A stretch of DNA of 64,000 nucleotides from Symbiodinium sp. CCMP2592 (lineage: Eukaryota; Sar; Dinophyceae; Suessiales; Symbiodiniaceae): contig CAJNDT010000502.1 of the NCBI GenBank assembly GCA_905221615.1, forward strand, positions 846,931 to 910,930. Direction: 5' to 3'. Shown piece by piece: positions 29,161-38,729 of this stretch (position 1 is the stretch's first letter; each line of letters starts with the position of its first letter). The position numbers and the translations under genes were made by a program. The notes under the pieces are model-generated. The model searched no databases, was not told the origin of the DNA, and saw only the letters and a program-made list of their open reading frames with translations.

Positions 29161-29261
29161 AAGTTGTCTGTATACAAACCTTAAACCGTTAAACCCCTAA
29201 ACCCAAAGCCTGAACCCTGTGTTTCCTTTTTGCTCGTCCCAACTGTCGGGTCCTTAAACAG

Positions 29262-29342
29262 ACCAAGATCTCCCTGATCTTCGGTTGCGGACCCGGTTTG
29301 CAAAAAAATATGCCGAACGTCCCCCACCTCGCGGAATTTCAG
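29262..29342 (+). CDS. internal exon
   Basis: Between ccttaaacag and gttttac the frame reads TKISLIFGCGPGLQKNMPNV then PHLAEFQ. Glycine-rich FGCGPG could be a loop. No family assigned. Confidence 0.45.
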
Positions 29343-29417
29343 GGTTTTACTTCAGGGGTTTAGGGCTTTGGGGTTTGGGGGACATAGGACTTTGGGGCTT
29401 GGGGCTTTTAGAGAACT

Positions 29418-29508
29418 TCCTAAGGGTCCACCTACTCAAATCGCATATACTTTGGCCCCAAATTTAAGGCTAAAGTATATGCTATTTGGGTACATGGACC
29501 CTTAGGGA
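29418..29508. mobile_element. HP-G element, copy 3
   Basis: cctaagggtccacctactca and atttgggtacatggacccttaggg-type arms around agtatatg. Confidence 0.65.
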
Positions 29509-29691
29509 CTTACCCCTCCGGAATACTTGAGACATCTGACCACCTTCCCCCGTGACCCCGGCCCCTAAACTTTTAACTTAAAACCGTAAACACCTAAACC
29601 CTAAATCCCTAACCCCGAACCCCCCAACCCCTCGACCCTAAATCCCTAAACCCTCCCTATAACCCCTAAACCTGTAACTTATTGTAAACCG

Positions 29692-29796
29692 TTACCTTGA
29701 CCTACCAAACCCTACCTTTTTGTTGGTTCTTATTATAAACCCTAATATGGAATTATTAGGACCCTACTTTTTTGTAGGTTTTGGTAGGTTAAGGTA
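29692..29796. mobile_element. HP-I hairpin element, copy 2
   Basis: taccttgacctaccaaaccc and ggttttggtaggttaaggta arms with an aaccctaatatggaattatt centre. Confidence 0.65.
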
Positions 29797-29822
29797 CAAA
29801 CCTCAACCCCTAAGCTTCTAAG

Positions 29823-29916
29823 CCCCTGCACCCTGGAGCTGTGGCACAAGGACGGCGATGCACCTAGGCCAGGAACCCTTGGTGTTGTCTGCTCTCTTTG
29901 CAAAAAACAGCCGTAG
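29823..29916 (+). CDS. candidate exon with CxxC
   Basis: After cttctaag the frame reads LELWHKDGDAPRPGTLGVVC then SLCKKQP to TAG; a CSLC pair could bind metal. 26 bp after HP-I. The - strand frame across it is regarded as a shadow. Confidence 0.42.
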
Positions 29917-30289
29917 GGTTGAAAATTCATGGGGTTTTGTAGGATTTAGCAGGTTTTTTTGGGAGGGGTTTGGGGTGGAGGGCTCATAGTAACTATAGAT
30001 GTATAGGTTTAGGGTCAGAGTTTGGCAGGTCGGCGTAACTACCCTAAACCCTAAACCCATCCTGAAACGGTTCCAAAACCATAGCAGCCACAGGCTCCCA
30101 CGATCAGAACCTAAAAATGTGGCCAAAGCTGCAGATTGAATTCGGGGTCGGGGTTATGGGGCGGCTTACTCTATAAATCCTGGCTTTTGGAGGGCTTTGT
30201 TTGAAAAAACGCTAAACCCTAAACCCCGAAGCCCTCTGAACTTCTAGGGCTTTGTGGTTCAGGGCTCCGAGGTCACGATCTTATGCTCT

Positions 30290-30432
30290 TTATATAGTCA
30301 AAGGGAAAAGGGGACCCTTAATGGGGACCCCTACCCTATAATGGGCTATATAATGGGTATGTAATGGCTATATTAAGGGTATATACCTAGGGGTCCTGAT
30401 TAAGGGTTCCTCCTTTTACCCTTGGATATAGG
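30290..30432. mobile_element. single-copy hairpin element
   Basis: agtcaaagggaaaaggggac and ttcctccttttacccttgga are inverted ends, with internal ataatgggctatataatggg repeats. Confidence 0.55.
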
Positions 30433-30589
30433 CCTTTTTTATTGGGTTTTTATTCTAAGGGGGTTCATATGGGATGTCCCTATCCTGATTTTTGCTTGTT
30501 GCTTTTTCGGTGCCCTATTATAGTCTATACGTCGACTGAACGCCTGTACTCCAAGAGCGTTGGGATTTAGATGTTCAGGGCTTCCTTTC

Positions 30590-30695
30590 GTTAGTTTAGG
30601 GGTTCAGGGTTTAGGGTCCAGTTTTGGGGTACAGTCTAGGGTCAGGGTTTAGGGGTTCAGGGTTCAGGGTTTGGAGTTTCGGGTCTTTTGGGTTG
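30590..30695 (+). repeat. TTTAGGG cluster
   Basis: Degenerate ggttcagggtttagggtcca units for about 100 bp. Confidence 0.6.
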
Positions 30696-31119
30696 TAGGG
30701 GTAGTTCCTATCTGTGCTCTCCCGCTTTTGTCTTCGCGAGTGCTTTGCCAAGCCTGTCTTGGCTAAGAAAGAGTCTCAGAGAAGACTTGAAGGATCATTG
30801 GATTTGTTAGGTCGGTTATATGTGTGGTTATAGTGTCAGAAGTACAGCAACCTGGAAACGGGACCTAGGACCCAACTTGCATCTTACTGGGGACCCCAAC
30901 ATGTAGACTGCAGAGCCATGTAGTTACATGTAACTATTGCGATCCCTGCTGTAGCAGGACCCGCCTATACGGAGTTCAGGGTTTCAAGGCAAAAGGTTTA
31001 CGTTGTAATTGAGTGGGTAAGGCCTGACTTTAGGGCTTTAGGATCGGGGTTCCGAAGATTCCGGTAGCTTGGACGGCTGTATCCCCCCTAAGCCCTAAAC
31101 GGAAAGTGATGTGAGCCAG

Positions 31120-31206
31120 CAAGATTGAGAGCGTGGAAGGCTCTAATCGATTCTCAAAGCTCTATTTCCTCCGAGACCGAAGCGCGGAGGAGGGACATCC
31201 TGAAAA
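31120..31206 (+). CDS. internal exon
   Basis: Acceptor atgtgagccag; frame reads KIESVEGSNRFSKLYFLRDR then SAEEGHPEKYL. Mixed charged/aromatic, no domain. A hairpin related to HP-I (aaggtagtttcttcagggtt) follows at once. Confidence 0.45.
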
Positions 31207-31312
31207 ATACCTTAAACCCTACCTTAACCCTGAAGAACCCACCTTTTTAGGGTTCCCTATTACGATTTCTTATATAAATCCTTAAAAGGTAGTTTCTTCA
31301 GGGTTAAGGTAG
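31206..31312. mobile_element. HP-I-related hairpin
   Basis: taccttaaccctgaagaacc and ggtagtttcttcagggttaa inverted arms, with gatttcttatataaatcc at the centre. Confidence 0.6.
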
Positions 31313-31415
31313 ACCCTAAGCCCTAAACCTTAAACCGTGACGGACTCGGATGGCCAACGAGGATCTCTGGCCCAGGCCGAAGGGACCTCCAACAAAATTA
31401 GCTAAGGCCAGTGCT

Positions 31416-31614
31416 CCAGTTGATGATTTATGATATATCCCGGGGGGTTCCTTTAAAGGGATCTATAAGGGTACCTTTAAGGGGCTCCTTTAAGGGATCT
31501 ATAGGGTTTTAGGGTTTAGGGATATAAATCCTGCATGACCCAGAATAAGGAATATACCATAATTCCCATGGTTTAGGGTCCTTAAGGTAATGCAGGATTT
31601 ATATCATCAACCGT
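31416..31614. mobile_element. HP-D element with inserted module, second example
   Basis: agttgatgatttatgatata, then ggttcctttaaagggatcta modules plus TTTAGGG, then the HP-D body in reverse and the arm gatttatatcatcaaccgt. Confidence 0.65.
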
Positions 31615-32131
31615 CCCGCCAGTGCACATCTCAAGATCGTATGAGCTCCGGTTGAGCTTGTGGGCTAACACTAAGAAGTCAAGACAGGACTAGACTTGTG
31701 CATCGCAAACCGCTAGGTCGCAAAACTCCATCCCTGAACCCTAAACACCTAGACCCGATGCCCTAAATCCTAAACCCTGTGCGAATCGAGTTGTAACCCG
31801 GCAACTACCTGAGAGTCGCTAAAACACGCCCTCGACCCTACTACTCTCAGCTACCATGGTTTAGGACGTATGGTCCACAGGGTATATAGGGTTTAGGGTT
31901 TACGGTTTGGGCTTTGAGGTGAAGGTCTAATAGGGTTCAGGAGATTCTGCACTAACGTCTACACCTCCTCTACCTGGCTGGGCAACCGTAATTCTTTGGG
32001 GGCATGAGAATGGACCATACCGTAATATCAAAAGAAAGATATCCTTCGAATTCTTGGGGGGGACCAAGGACCTCAGCAACTAGGAAGAAAAAGAGTAACG
32101 TACTGAGCAGCGATTGCAATCTAATTTGCAG

Positions 32132-32214
32132 GTAGCGGGACTGCTAGGGCAGCCTCGGGTTCTGACAAGTTCTGCCAGGCACAACACCCCTCCAGCTCGA
32201 TGCTGAGGCACTGA
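32132..32214 (+). CDS. candidate exon
   Basis: After ctaatttgcag the frame reads SGTARAASGSDKFCQAQHPS then SSMLRH to TGA. Ser/Ala-rich linker-like. No domain. Confidence 0.38.
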
Positions 32215-32217
32215 AGG

Positions 32218-32312
32218 CCTGCTTGGGGAAGGGTTATGGAGACTGCTATAAGGGATTATATAGGAACTACCATAGGGATCCATTCCCCCATTCCCTGCTA
32301 AGCACCCGACAG
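32218..32312. mobile_element. HP-L element, copy 2
   Basis: Left part cctgcttggggaagggttat and right end ttccctgctaagcacccgac; the internal gggattatataggaac parallels copy 1. Confidence 0.5.
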
Positions 32313-32429
32313 AAAATTGCGAGTTTACGGTTCCTGACTTGAACCTTACACCCAGGACCTTAGGATCTGGTTTAAAGATGGGAGAGGGCTTCAGGGTTTA
32401 GGGATGGTCAGGGCTTCAGTTTCGGGCTT

Positions 32430-32690
32430 ACCAGGACCCCCAGGGACCCAGGTCCGAACTTCATTCAAGAAGGTTGACGCACGGAGATCTCGAAGACACG
32501 CTCACTCGTGTGTGCGTGTGCGTGCAGAGTCCGGAAAGCGAGGGACGAGTCTCATGAATTCTCATGAGAGTTGCCATATAGGAGATGAACATGCAGTCTT
32601 TCAAGTCTTTCAATGTGGAAGGGCTCGTGTCTGCTTTCCCGTATGCTCCCTTGCAGAAGACAGAAGAAGACAGGGCCCGCTGCACCCTAC
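32430..32690 (+). CDS. candidate long exon, Arg/His/Cys-rich
   Basis: A frame open for nearly 100 codons includes SFKKVDARRSRRHAHSCVRV and SHESCHIGDEHAVFQVFQCG. The - strand is also open. The 5' and 3' borders are not fixed; an HP-B composite starts directly after it. Confidence 0.3.
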
Positions 32691-32908
32691 TTAAAGGATC
32701 AGGGGTCTTAGTAAGTAAGGTTATAAGTACCTTAATCGGGGTTATAAGTATAGTTACCTGACTTACAACCCTAGTTACTAAGTCCCATGATCCTCTAAGT
32801 ACACCCCAAGACCCATATAGAACCCTTAATAGTAACCCTTATAGATCCCTTTATAGGAACCCCCTTAAAGGGAACCCCAGTTACTAAGTCCCATGATCCT
32901 CTAAGTAC
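32689..32908. mobile_element. HP-B long composite element, copy 2
   Basis: Hairpin, then cccaagacccatatagaacc, modules and an additional right end, as at 25.7 kb. Confidence 0.75.
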
Positions 32909-33286
32909 ACCCCATACACCTCTCGCCCTCTCAGCTCCGAACTTACAATCGCTACCCTACAACTCTCCTACCCTGCCGCCCTGACCCCTTGCACCTTGTA
33001 AGGCACCTTAGCACCCTTAGAGCATCTAAATCCTGGTGAAACCCCAGGTACCATACAGCACCAAATAAATAAAGCTATATCAGCCCGATTGAAAGTATCC
33101 CCGTAATCCTACATGCATTCTGCCATGTGTTGCCTGTTGTTCTAGACCCTAAGCCCTATTTTAGGCCCGCCAAGCATCCCTAGAGGTACGAAGAAGAACC
33201 TAAACCCTCAAACCCTAGATCCTACCAGCCGGAACCCCAAAACCTTCAGTCCTAACACTCTAAACCCCTAAACCACCCCAACTATG

Positions 33287-33392
33287 ACCTAGAGTAGGCC
33301 CTTATTCCCTTTCTTAGGGCTCAGGTTCCCTTATCAGCCCCTTGAAACCAAAAAGGGCACCCCTGTTTGTTCCTGGGTTGCTCTGGGGTCTA
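33287..33392. mobile_element. HP-F variant element
   Basis: agagtaggcccttattccct, aaccaaaaagggcacccc and gggttgctctggggtc. The same variant occurs at 39.6 and 41.8 kb. It ends about 20 bp before an exon. Confidence 0.6.
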
Positions 33393-33414
33393 GCTTATTC
33401 TTGTTCTTCTTCAG

Positions 33415-33472
33415 GTGCTGATTGAGACTGGGGCAGACAAGAAGCTCGGGGACAAAGCGGCTGAGGCTCCGT
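33415..33472 (+). CDS. ankyrin-repeat exon
   Basis: Strong acceptor (cttattcttgttcttcttcag). The frame reads VLIETGADKKLGDKAAEAP, matching an ankyrin second-helix end and loop (LL-x-x-GAD-x). The donor is probably gttccg. Protein-interaction repeat; partner unknown. Confidence 0.55.
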
Positions 33473-33589
33473 TCCGAGCGCATCCCTTAATTAAGAATAT
33501 TCCTTAAGTCCTATTGGGGATCCTACCCTTAATTAAGAATATTCATCCTTAAATCCTACTAGGGATCCTACTACCGATGTATGCGAATG

Positions 33590-33765
33590 TGTTCTGTGTA
33601 TGTAGTGTGTGCGTGTTGCATATGTTCTGTGTATGTGTATGTATGTGTGTATGCACATCTAAATACACACATATATGTGTCTATATAGATACGTAGGTAG
33701 ACAGATATATAGATAGATATCATATACATGAGTGTAACTCTGTATACACAGACGTACATGTCAGT
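33590..33765. repeat. (TATG)/(TG)n microsatellite
   Basis: Imperfect tgtgtatgtgtatgtatg runs with GATA interruptions. Confidence 0.75.
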
Positions 33766-33831
33766 ACCTGTGCGCACCCTCGCAGATGAGTCTCTCTCTG
33801 GTTCTGTTTTTCAGACTGTTACCTGTTGGCA

Positions 33832-33911
33832 CTACCCATAATCATAGGCCCCATTGTCGTTCCTTTTTGGTAAGGTAATCCCAAAAGGAACTACTATGGG
33901 GCCTATGGGCA
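33832..33911. mobile_element. HP-H hairpin element, copy 3
   Basis: ctacccataatcataggccc and ctatggggcctatgggc arms with a ttttggtaaggtaatcccaa loop. Confidence 0.6.
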
Positions 33912-34050
33912 AGCTCTACATCCTAAATCCCACACCCTGACCCCCTCCTTCAAGCCTCTAAGCTTCACATCACGCAAGCTCCGGAAACATGATGGTTGTC
34001 CCTTGTAGCCCAAGGAATTCGAAAGCCCTTCTAGGATGCTCGGGTTTAGG

Positions 34051-34163
34051 GTAGGATGCCCAGTAGTACCCTTCTTCCCTTTTCAGGTCCCTTATGCAGT
34101 TACGCAATACCCAGAAAGGGGGGCCCTTTTTTATTTATGCCTAGGTTACTGGGCATCCTAGAT
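34051..34163. mobile_element. HP-F element, copy 5
   Basis: taggatgcccagtagtaccc to ggttactgggcatcctag, followed by CCCTAAA, a TTTAAAGGGATC module and a second right end (accgggcatcctag) at 34236-34250. Confidence 0.65.
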
Positions 34164-34262
34164 CCCTAAACCCTAAACCCTAAAGCCCTTAAACCCTAAA
34201 CCTATATAGATCCCTTATGGATCCCTTTAAAGGATTACCGGGCATCCTAGCCTCATATCCAG

Positions 34263-34339
34263 GCGCTCAGTGCAACTGTGGAAGACGGTTCGGGAATGAC
34301 TCCACTCCAGCTGGTGATGGAGAAGGCTGGGTCAAGGAT
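34263..34339 (+). CDS. ankyrin-repeat exon
   Basis: Between ctcatatccag and gtcctt, a 77-nt block reads ALSATVEDGSGMTPLQLVME then KAGSR. GMTPLQLVMEKAG matches the canonical ankyrin first-helix motif G-x-TPLxLA. It is probably part of the same gene as the 33.4 kb exon; direct splicing of the two was not demonstrated. Confidence 0.58.
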
Positions 34340-34629
34340 GTCCTTATAATATCCTATACGGTAAACCCCATAAAGTTACCGGATTAAGGCCCAATAGTGC
34401 CGGGATTCGCTTTACATTACTCTTAAGGATTGAGCTATTGGGATTCCAACTTTTGGGCTTCTATCATAGGCCCCACCTCAAAGCCTGTAAACCCGGTGAA
34501 ACCTTGAGACCTTCTATTAAAATTCATGTATAAAGTTGAGCCTTTGAGGTTTGGCGAAGCCGACTAATGCCATAGTTTTTCTTGAAGTTTCAGATGTGTC
34601 TAGGCTTTAGGGTTTAGGGTTTATGGGGC

Positions 34630-34695
34630 ATGGTGGCTAGCATCGACCTTCCAGATTTTGACATCGAGATCTGCATGTGCATAAGCTCCTGACAG
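34630..34695 (+). CDS. mini-ORF with GTGAGT donor
   Basis: ATG-initiated MVASIDLPDFDIEICMCISS closes at TGA, three bases before a consensus gtgagt donor. If real it could be a last coding exon with an intron in the 3' UTR, or an internal exon that uses the ttccag acceptor. Confidence 0.28.
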
Positions 34696-34897
34696 GTGAG
34701 TGTTTAGGGTTTAGGGGTTCAGCAGCTAGGTTTACTTATCTGCTAGTAAACATTTTCTGCAATGCCACATCACATGACACCACATCACATCGCAACTAGC
34801 CTGCAAGGTACAGCAGCAACCACATAACATATCCGTCTCAATCAGACATGCAGGCGCCCGCACTTAGTAATAGGAAAAGACATGAACAGACGCGCAC

Positions 34898-34962
34898 GAG
34901 CGCGCGTGTGTGTGTGTTGTGTTGTGTGTGTGTGCGGGTGTGTTTGTGTGTTTATGTTATAC
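34898..34962. repeat. (TG)n microsatellite
   Basis: gcgcgtgtgtgtgtgttgtg and similar for 65 bp. Confidence 0.8.
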
Positions 34963-34990
34963 ATCACGGCATATGCATGTAAAGGTTTCC

Positions 34991-35093
34991 TACGGTTGAT
35001 TGTTTACATCCTGAATTACCTTTATGAGCCTAGACTATGGGAATTACGGTATATTCCTCATTATGGGTACTGCAGGATTTATATCATCAACCG
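34991..35093. mobile_element. HP-D element, copy 6
   Basis: tacggttgattgtttacatc to gatttatatcatcaaccgta; standard length. Confidence 0.7.
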
Positions 35094-35110
35094 TAGCATT
35101 GTTTCCCCAG

Positions 35111-35183
35111 GGGGCATGAACTGCAAAACCCTGCCATGGAGCTGGTCAGAAGCGACTCTTCACTTGCTATCATGACACCTTTG
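35111..35183 (+). CDS. candidate internal exon
   Basis: Acceptor ttgtttccccag 17 bp after HP-D; frame GHELQNPAMELVRSDSSLAI then MTPL to gtaccc. A GHE...AMELV helix is compatible with, but not diagnostic of, ankyrin. Confidence 0.43.
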
Positions 35184-35352
35184 GTACCCTAAACCCTAAA
35201 GCCCTAAACCCCGAAACCCAAAGCCTAAACCTCTAAACCCTCAACCCGATCATTGAGGGTTGAGGGCCGCCCAAAAACCTATACCCTAAACCCTAAACCC
35301 GGTTCATCCTCTTGAGCCCGGCGGCTAGACTCTTTGATCTCTTCCTTCGCAG

Positions 35353-35485
35353 TGATATACACAGCTACTTTCGGCAGAGAAGGTACACACCCCATTCCGA
35401 GAAGATCCTGGCCATGAAGCCGCAAAGCCTTTATCTCGTAGACCCAACACTTCTCCAAGACCTCATCCTAATGGTTCGGCGATGA
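35353..35485 (+). CDS. candidate terminal exon
   Basis: Acceptor ctcttccttcgcag. The frame reads DIHSYFRQRRYTPHSEKILA, then MKPQSLYLVDPTLLQDLIL and MVRR before TGA (a gttcgg donor lies 9 nt earlier). A well-ordered peptide; it may close the ankyrin-containing gene. Confidence 0.45.
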
Positions 35486-35735
35486 GGGTGTGCTGGGTTT
35501 ACAGGGCTTAGGGCTGAGAAGCCCAGTTGCTAGCATGTCGTGGTCTTCTACTTCAGTGTGGTTGCGTGTTTCTATGAGCAGGTCTCTGGGTGGCTAGCTT
35601 TGATCTTGGGCCTGGGGGCCTGGGGGTGTTAGGTATGCTCCCTAATTACATGGCTTCTCACCAACCACACAGCAAACAACCCTTTCCCAAACTACCAGCT
35701 CCCGCCGACCTGGTCTAAAATATCAAAAGCACCAG

Positions 35736-35798
35736 AACATCTGTGACACCAGCAGCGACAGCAGCGACATCCCACCGAAGTCATCAAGAGCAATGCAA
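35736..35798 (+). CDS. internal exon, Ser-rich
   Basis: A 63-nt phase-0 block between aaaagcaccag and gtaaca reading NICDTSSDSSDIPPKSSRAM. An HP-A element begins 10 bp after the donor. Confidence 0.43.
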
Positions 35799-35808
35799 GT
35801 AACACCAT

Positions 35809-35920
35809 CTGGGAGTTTCCGGAAATTAGGGGTACCTTATTTTGGGGTCCTTACAATAAGGATCCTACCATTAATTTAAGGTACTATATTAGGGTCCCCT
35901 ATCTGCGGAAACTCCCATAT
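35809..35920. mobile_element. HP-A element, standard copy
   Basis: gggagtttccggaaattagg, accttattttggggtcctta, tgcggaaactcccatat. Confidence 0.7.
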
Positions 35921-35945
35921 CAGCCAGCTGCTAGGTGGCCCAGAT

Positions 35946-35990
35946 CTGGTCCCAAAGCCACACCCCGCATGGTGCCTTCGGAAGAGGCCA
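35946..35990 (+). CDS. candidate short exon
   Basis: IWSQSHTPHGAFGRGQ between ggtggcccag and gtggtg, starting about 25 bp after HP-A. Confidence 0.33.
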
Positions 35991-36589
35991 GGGGTGGTGA
36001 AGTTTCATGCCTTAAACCCTAAACCCTTTAAGCCCTAAACCCTAAACCTTAGCCGTCGCTGTGAGGGCTTTGTGACCGTCCTTTCTTGGGATTCGACGCT
36101 TAGCACGTTGGAGTTCAGGATGGTTCAGGGTTTAGGGTACGGTTAGGGTCGATGCTCGAGGCATGTGGGCTTTTGCCTTTGCTGCCGCTATGTTTTGGTG
36201 ATAGGACTTTGGAGACTTCGGCGCCCAATCCGGCAGGACTGGGTCTCTCGGGAGTTTAGGGTTTAGAGTCGATCTTCTATGACCTGAGAACTAGGTGGTA
36301 GTCAGTGTACATGCAGGGGGTCGGCAGAACTAACACGAAGATTGCCTTGTAGCTTTTGTGATCATTTTAAATGAACGTCACCCAAAACCCTATTCCAGTT
36401 TATTTAAAGGCCCCTATAGTCGGCTCGGATGGTATCAGGGGGAGTTTACAATGCCCAACTCCTTCATGGTAGTATCTGAGCACCCGTGTCTGGGACCGTG
36501 TTGATCCTAAACCCCATTCCCTTCTTTCACCTTAAGCACTAAATCCAGGACGTTCTTACCCTACACCCCAAGCCCCAAAAGCCCTAAAG

Positions 36590-36735
36590 CCTTGACTTGA
36601 ACCCTAAACCCCAAAGCCCAAAACCCTAAACCCAAAGCCCTAAACTCTAAAGCCGCCTAAAGCCCGGAGCTTTCAAACCCTGAACCCTAAACCTCAAAGC
36701 CCTAAACCCCCGAAACCCTAAGAAGGCAAGCCAAG
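36590..36735 (-). repeat. CCCTAAA array, degenerate
   Basis: ccctaaaccccaaagcccaa units for about 145 bp. Confidence 0.7.
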
Positions 36736-36771
36736 AAGATGGCCTTTCCTTCCAGGGCCACCTGAGGGGCC

Positions 36772-36895
36772 TTCATAATTAGAATAGGGTTCCTTTCAAG
36801 GGATCTTTAAAAGGGCTCTATAAGGGATCTTTTGTAGGGTTGTTCCTTATAGTAGAATGTACCCCAAACCCCTCTACTAACTGTGAAGGCCCCTA
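36772..36895. mobile_element. HP-O short element
   Basis: ggggccttcataattagaat and ctactaactgtgaaggcccc tips, enclosing TTTAAAGGGATC-type modules. The tips match those of the 1.5-kb element. Confidence 0.6.
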
Positions 36896-36963
36896 CCTTA
36901 GAACGTCAGCCACGCAGCCCACACCCTGAACCCCAAACGCCAAACGCAAAGCCTCGTACCCCT

Positions 36964-37099
36964 TACTTGGAGGGTCGGGGGACTTAGTAAGTAGATAGTA
37001 AGTAGACTTATAAGTACCCTAAAAGGGGCCCTAATTGGGGTTATGGTACTTATAAGTCCCTAAAATAACCAGTTACTAAGTCCCCCGACCCTCCAAGTA
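36964..37099. mobile_element. HP-C hairpin element, copy 3 (inverted orientation)
   Basis: tacttggagggtcgggggac to cccccgaccctccaagta. The loop is the reverse of copies 1 and 2. Confidence 0.7.
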
Positions 37100-37236
37100 A
37101 CTCTCATACCTGAGCAGCGAAGCCCCTAAAGCCCGGAGCCCTAAACCGCTAAAACTCTGAAAACGCTAGCCCCCTAAACCCTGAACACCAACATCCCCAA
37201 ATATGCCCTTATCCAACCCTTCTTTGTAGAACCGCA

Positions 37237-37294
37237 AGGGTTTAGGGTTGAGGGTTTAGGGTTTAGGGGTTAGGGTTTAGGGTTTAGGGTTTAG
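37237..37294 (+). repeat. TTTAGGG array
   Basis: Seven or eight nearly perfect units immediately before an exon. Confidence 0.8.
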
Positions 37295-37422
37295 GGCCAT
37301 CAACTTGAGTCGAGGCATGGCCTTCCACTTCCCCGCCCAAGCGAAGACAAAGTCACCAAAGCCGGCGACGCCTCACGCATCCCGCACCTCTGTCAAGAAA
37401 ATACGGGACCTCCGGATCAAGG
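37295..37422 (+). CDS. internal exon, Lys/Pro-rich
   Basis: The last TTTAGGG unit supplies the AG acceptor. The frame reads AINLSRGMAFHFPAQAKTKS, then PKPATPHASRTSVKKIRDLR and IK to gtgtag. Basic, possibly disordered. Confidence 0.47.
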
Positions 37423-37519
37423 GTGTAGGGTTTAGGGTTTCCATAGGGGCCTAAATATTTACCAATAGGGTTCCTCTAAAGGGTACCCTAAATATTCGGT
37501 GCAGTACTATACTCGGGAC

Positions 37520-37554
37520 TCGAAAAGGGACCACAATTTTGACAACCACCCATA
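37520..37554. mobile_element. HP-E right-end fragment
   Basis: gaaaagggaccacaattttg then acaaccaccca; the left arm is absent or replaced. Confidence 0.4.
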
Positions 37555-37643
37555 TCTCCCTAAACCCTAAACCCCTACAGATCCCTTAAAGGAACCCTTA
37601 TAGTACCCTTTTTATTCCTAGGTTATTCCTCGGTCTAGATCAG

Positions 37644-37709
37644 GACTTCGCATTGCTTTTGTACTCAGAAGGGTTCGCCGTGGCAATGAGGTCTGGACTG
37701 CTATTGCTG
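37644..37709 (+). CDS. internal exon
   Basis: A 66-nt phase-0 block between ggtctagatcag and gtacat reading DFALLLYSEGFAVAMRSGLL then LL. HP-A starts 15 bp after the donor. Confidence 0.47.
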
Positions 37710-37723
37710 GTACATATGGCTAC

Positions 37724-37828
37724 TTGGGAGTTTCCAGAATTTAGGGGTACCTTCTTTGGGGGTCCTTATATAAGGATCCTACTGTTTAGGGTACTATATT
37801 AGCGCCCCCTATTTTCGGAAACCCCCAC
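37724..37828. mobile_element. HP-A element
   Basis: ttgggagtttccagaattta to ctattttcggaaacccccac. Confidence 0.68.
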
Positions 37829-37986
37829 TTCTGCATTAGCATAATATATTGGCTTAAATAATTTGCCTATATTGTGGTGGGTGTTTCCTTATTGTAATTA
37901 TAGTATAGTCCTTTTAAAGCCATAGTAGCCCTTTTAAAAGACCCTTTGTAAAGGAACCTTATTCTAGTTCTTACGGCCCCTATGCA

Positions 37987-38036
37987 GTGATCGATTGCAA
38001 GTTCTACCTCCTGCAGTCTGACAGGCACAAGTTGAA
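37987..38036 (+). CDS. candidate exon
   Basis: After ccctatgcag the frame reads IDCKFYLLQSDRHKLNR directly up to an HP-B element. The donor is unclear. Confidence 0.33.
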
Positions 38037-38038
38037 CC

Positions 38039-38160
38039 GCTTGGAGGATTATGGGACTTAGTAAGTCAGGTTATAAGTACCGTAGTTGAGTTGTAAATAG
38101 TTATAAGTATAGTTACCTTACTTATAACCCTAGTTACTACGTCCCATGATCCTCTAGTAA
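38039..38160. mobile_element. HP-B element
   Basis: cttggaggattatgggactt to ctacgtcccatgatcctcta. It lies between two candidate exons with only a few bases on each side. Confidence 0.72.
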
Positions 38161-38172
38161 GCGGCTTTGCAG

Positions 38173-38217
38173 AAGTGCTTTGACTATGCTTCGGTGATTT
38201 TGAAGGAGAGTGCGCTG
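38173..38217 (+). CDS. internal exon
   Basis: A 45-nt phase-0 block between cggctttgcag and gtacat reading KCFDYASVILKESAL, 12 bp after HP-B. Confidence 0.47.
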
Positions 38218-38330
38218 GTACATACATATGTAGAAGCATGCAGTAGGTGTGCATGCGCATGCTGAGTCGTTTGCTTGTGTGTCTGCTTGCCTGTCTGTTG
38301 GTATGTTTACATTGAGATGGACAGTGCCAG

Positions 38331-38372
38331 TTTGACTTTCGGCTGGCATACCGTATCGCACTGCGCCCGCAA
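38331..38372 (+). CDS. internal exon
   Basis: A 42-nt phase-0 block between gacagtgccag and gtttct reading FDFRLAYRIALRPQ. In phase with the previous one: joined they give a continuous 29-codon frame across a 113-nt intron. Confidence 0.45.
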
Positions 38373-38609
38373 GTTTCTTAAAGCTAAACCTCAGACCATT
38401 AAGTACACTAGCGCCGAAACTCCAAATCTCTAACCGCTCGGAGCAGGTAACTGTAAATGAGAGTACTAATCCCCAAATTCCTCATCCCCCACCCCGGAAC
38501 CTGAGCCTTGAAAATTCAACACCACAAATCAAATCCTGGCTGAGGCGAGCGTCAGTCCTTGGCCCCTTGGGCATTTGAGACAGTCTGTCGTTGAGGGCTC
38601 GTGGTTATC

Positions 38610-38729
38610 ACTTAAAGGATCATGAGACTCAGTAAGTAAGGTTATAGGTACCCTAATTGGGGTTATAGGTTATAAGTATAGTCACCTTACTTATAACCCT
38701 AGTTCCTAAGTCCCATGATCCTCTAAGTT
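38610..38729. mobile_element. HP-B element with 22-bp flanking direct repeats
   Basis: cttaaaggatcatgagactc to gtcccatgatcctctaag. gttgagg-(2 nt)-tcgtggttatcac occurs on both sides (38590-38611 and 38727-38748, two mismatches). Confidence 0.75.
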
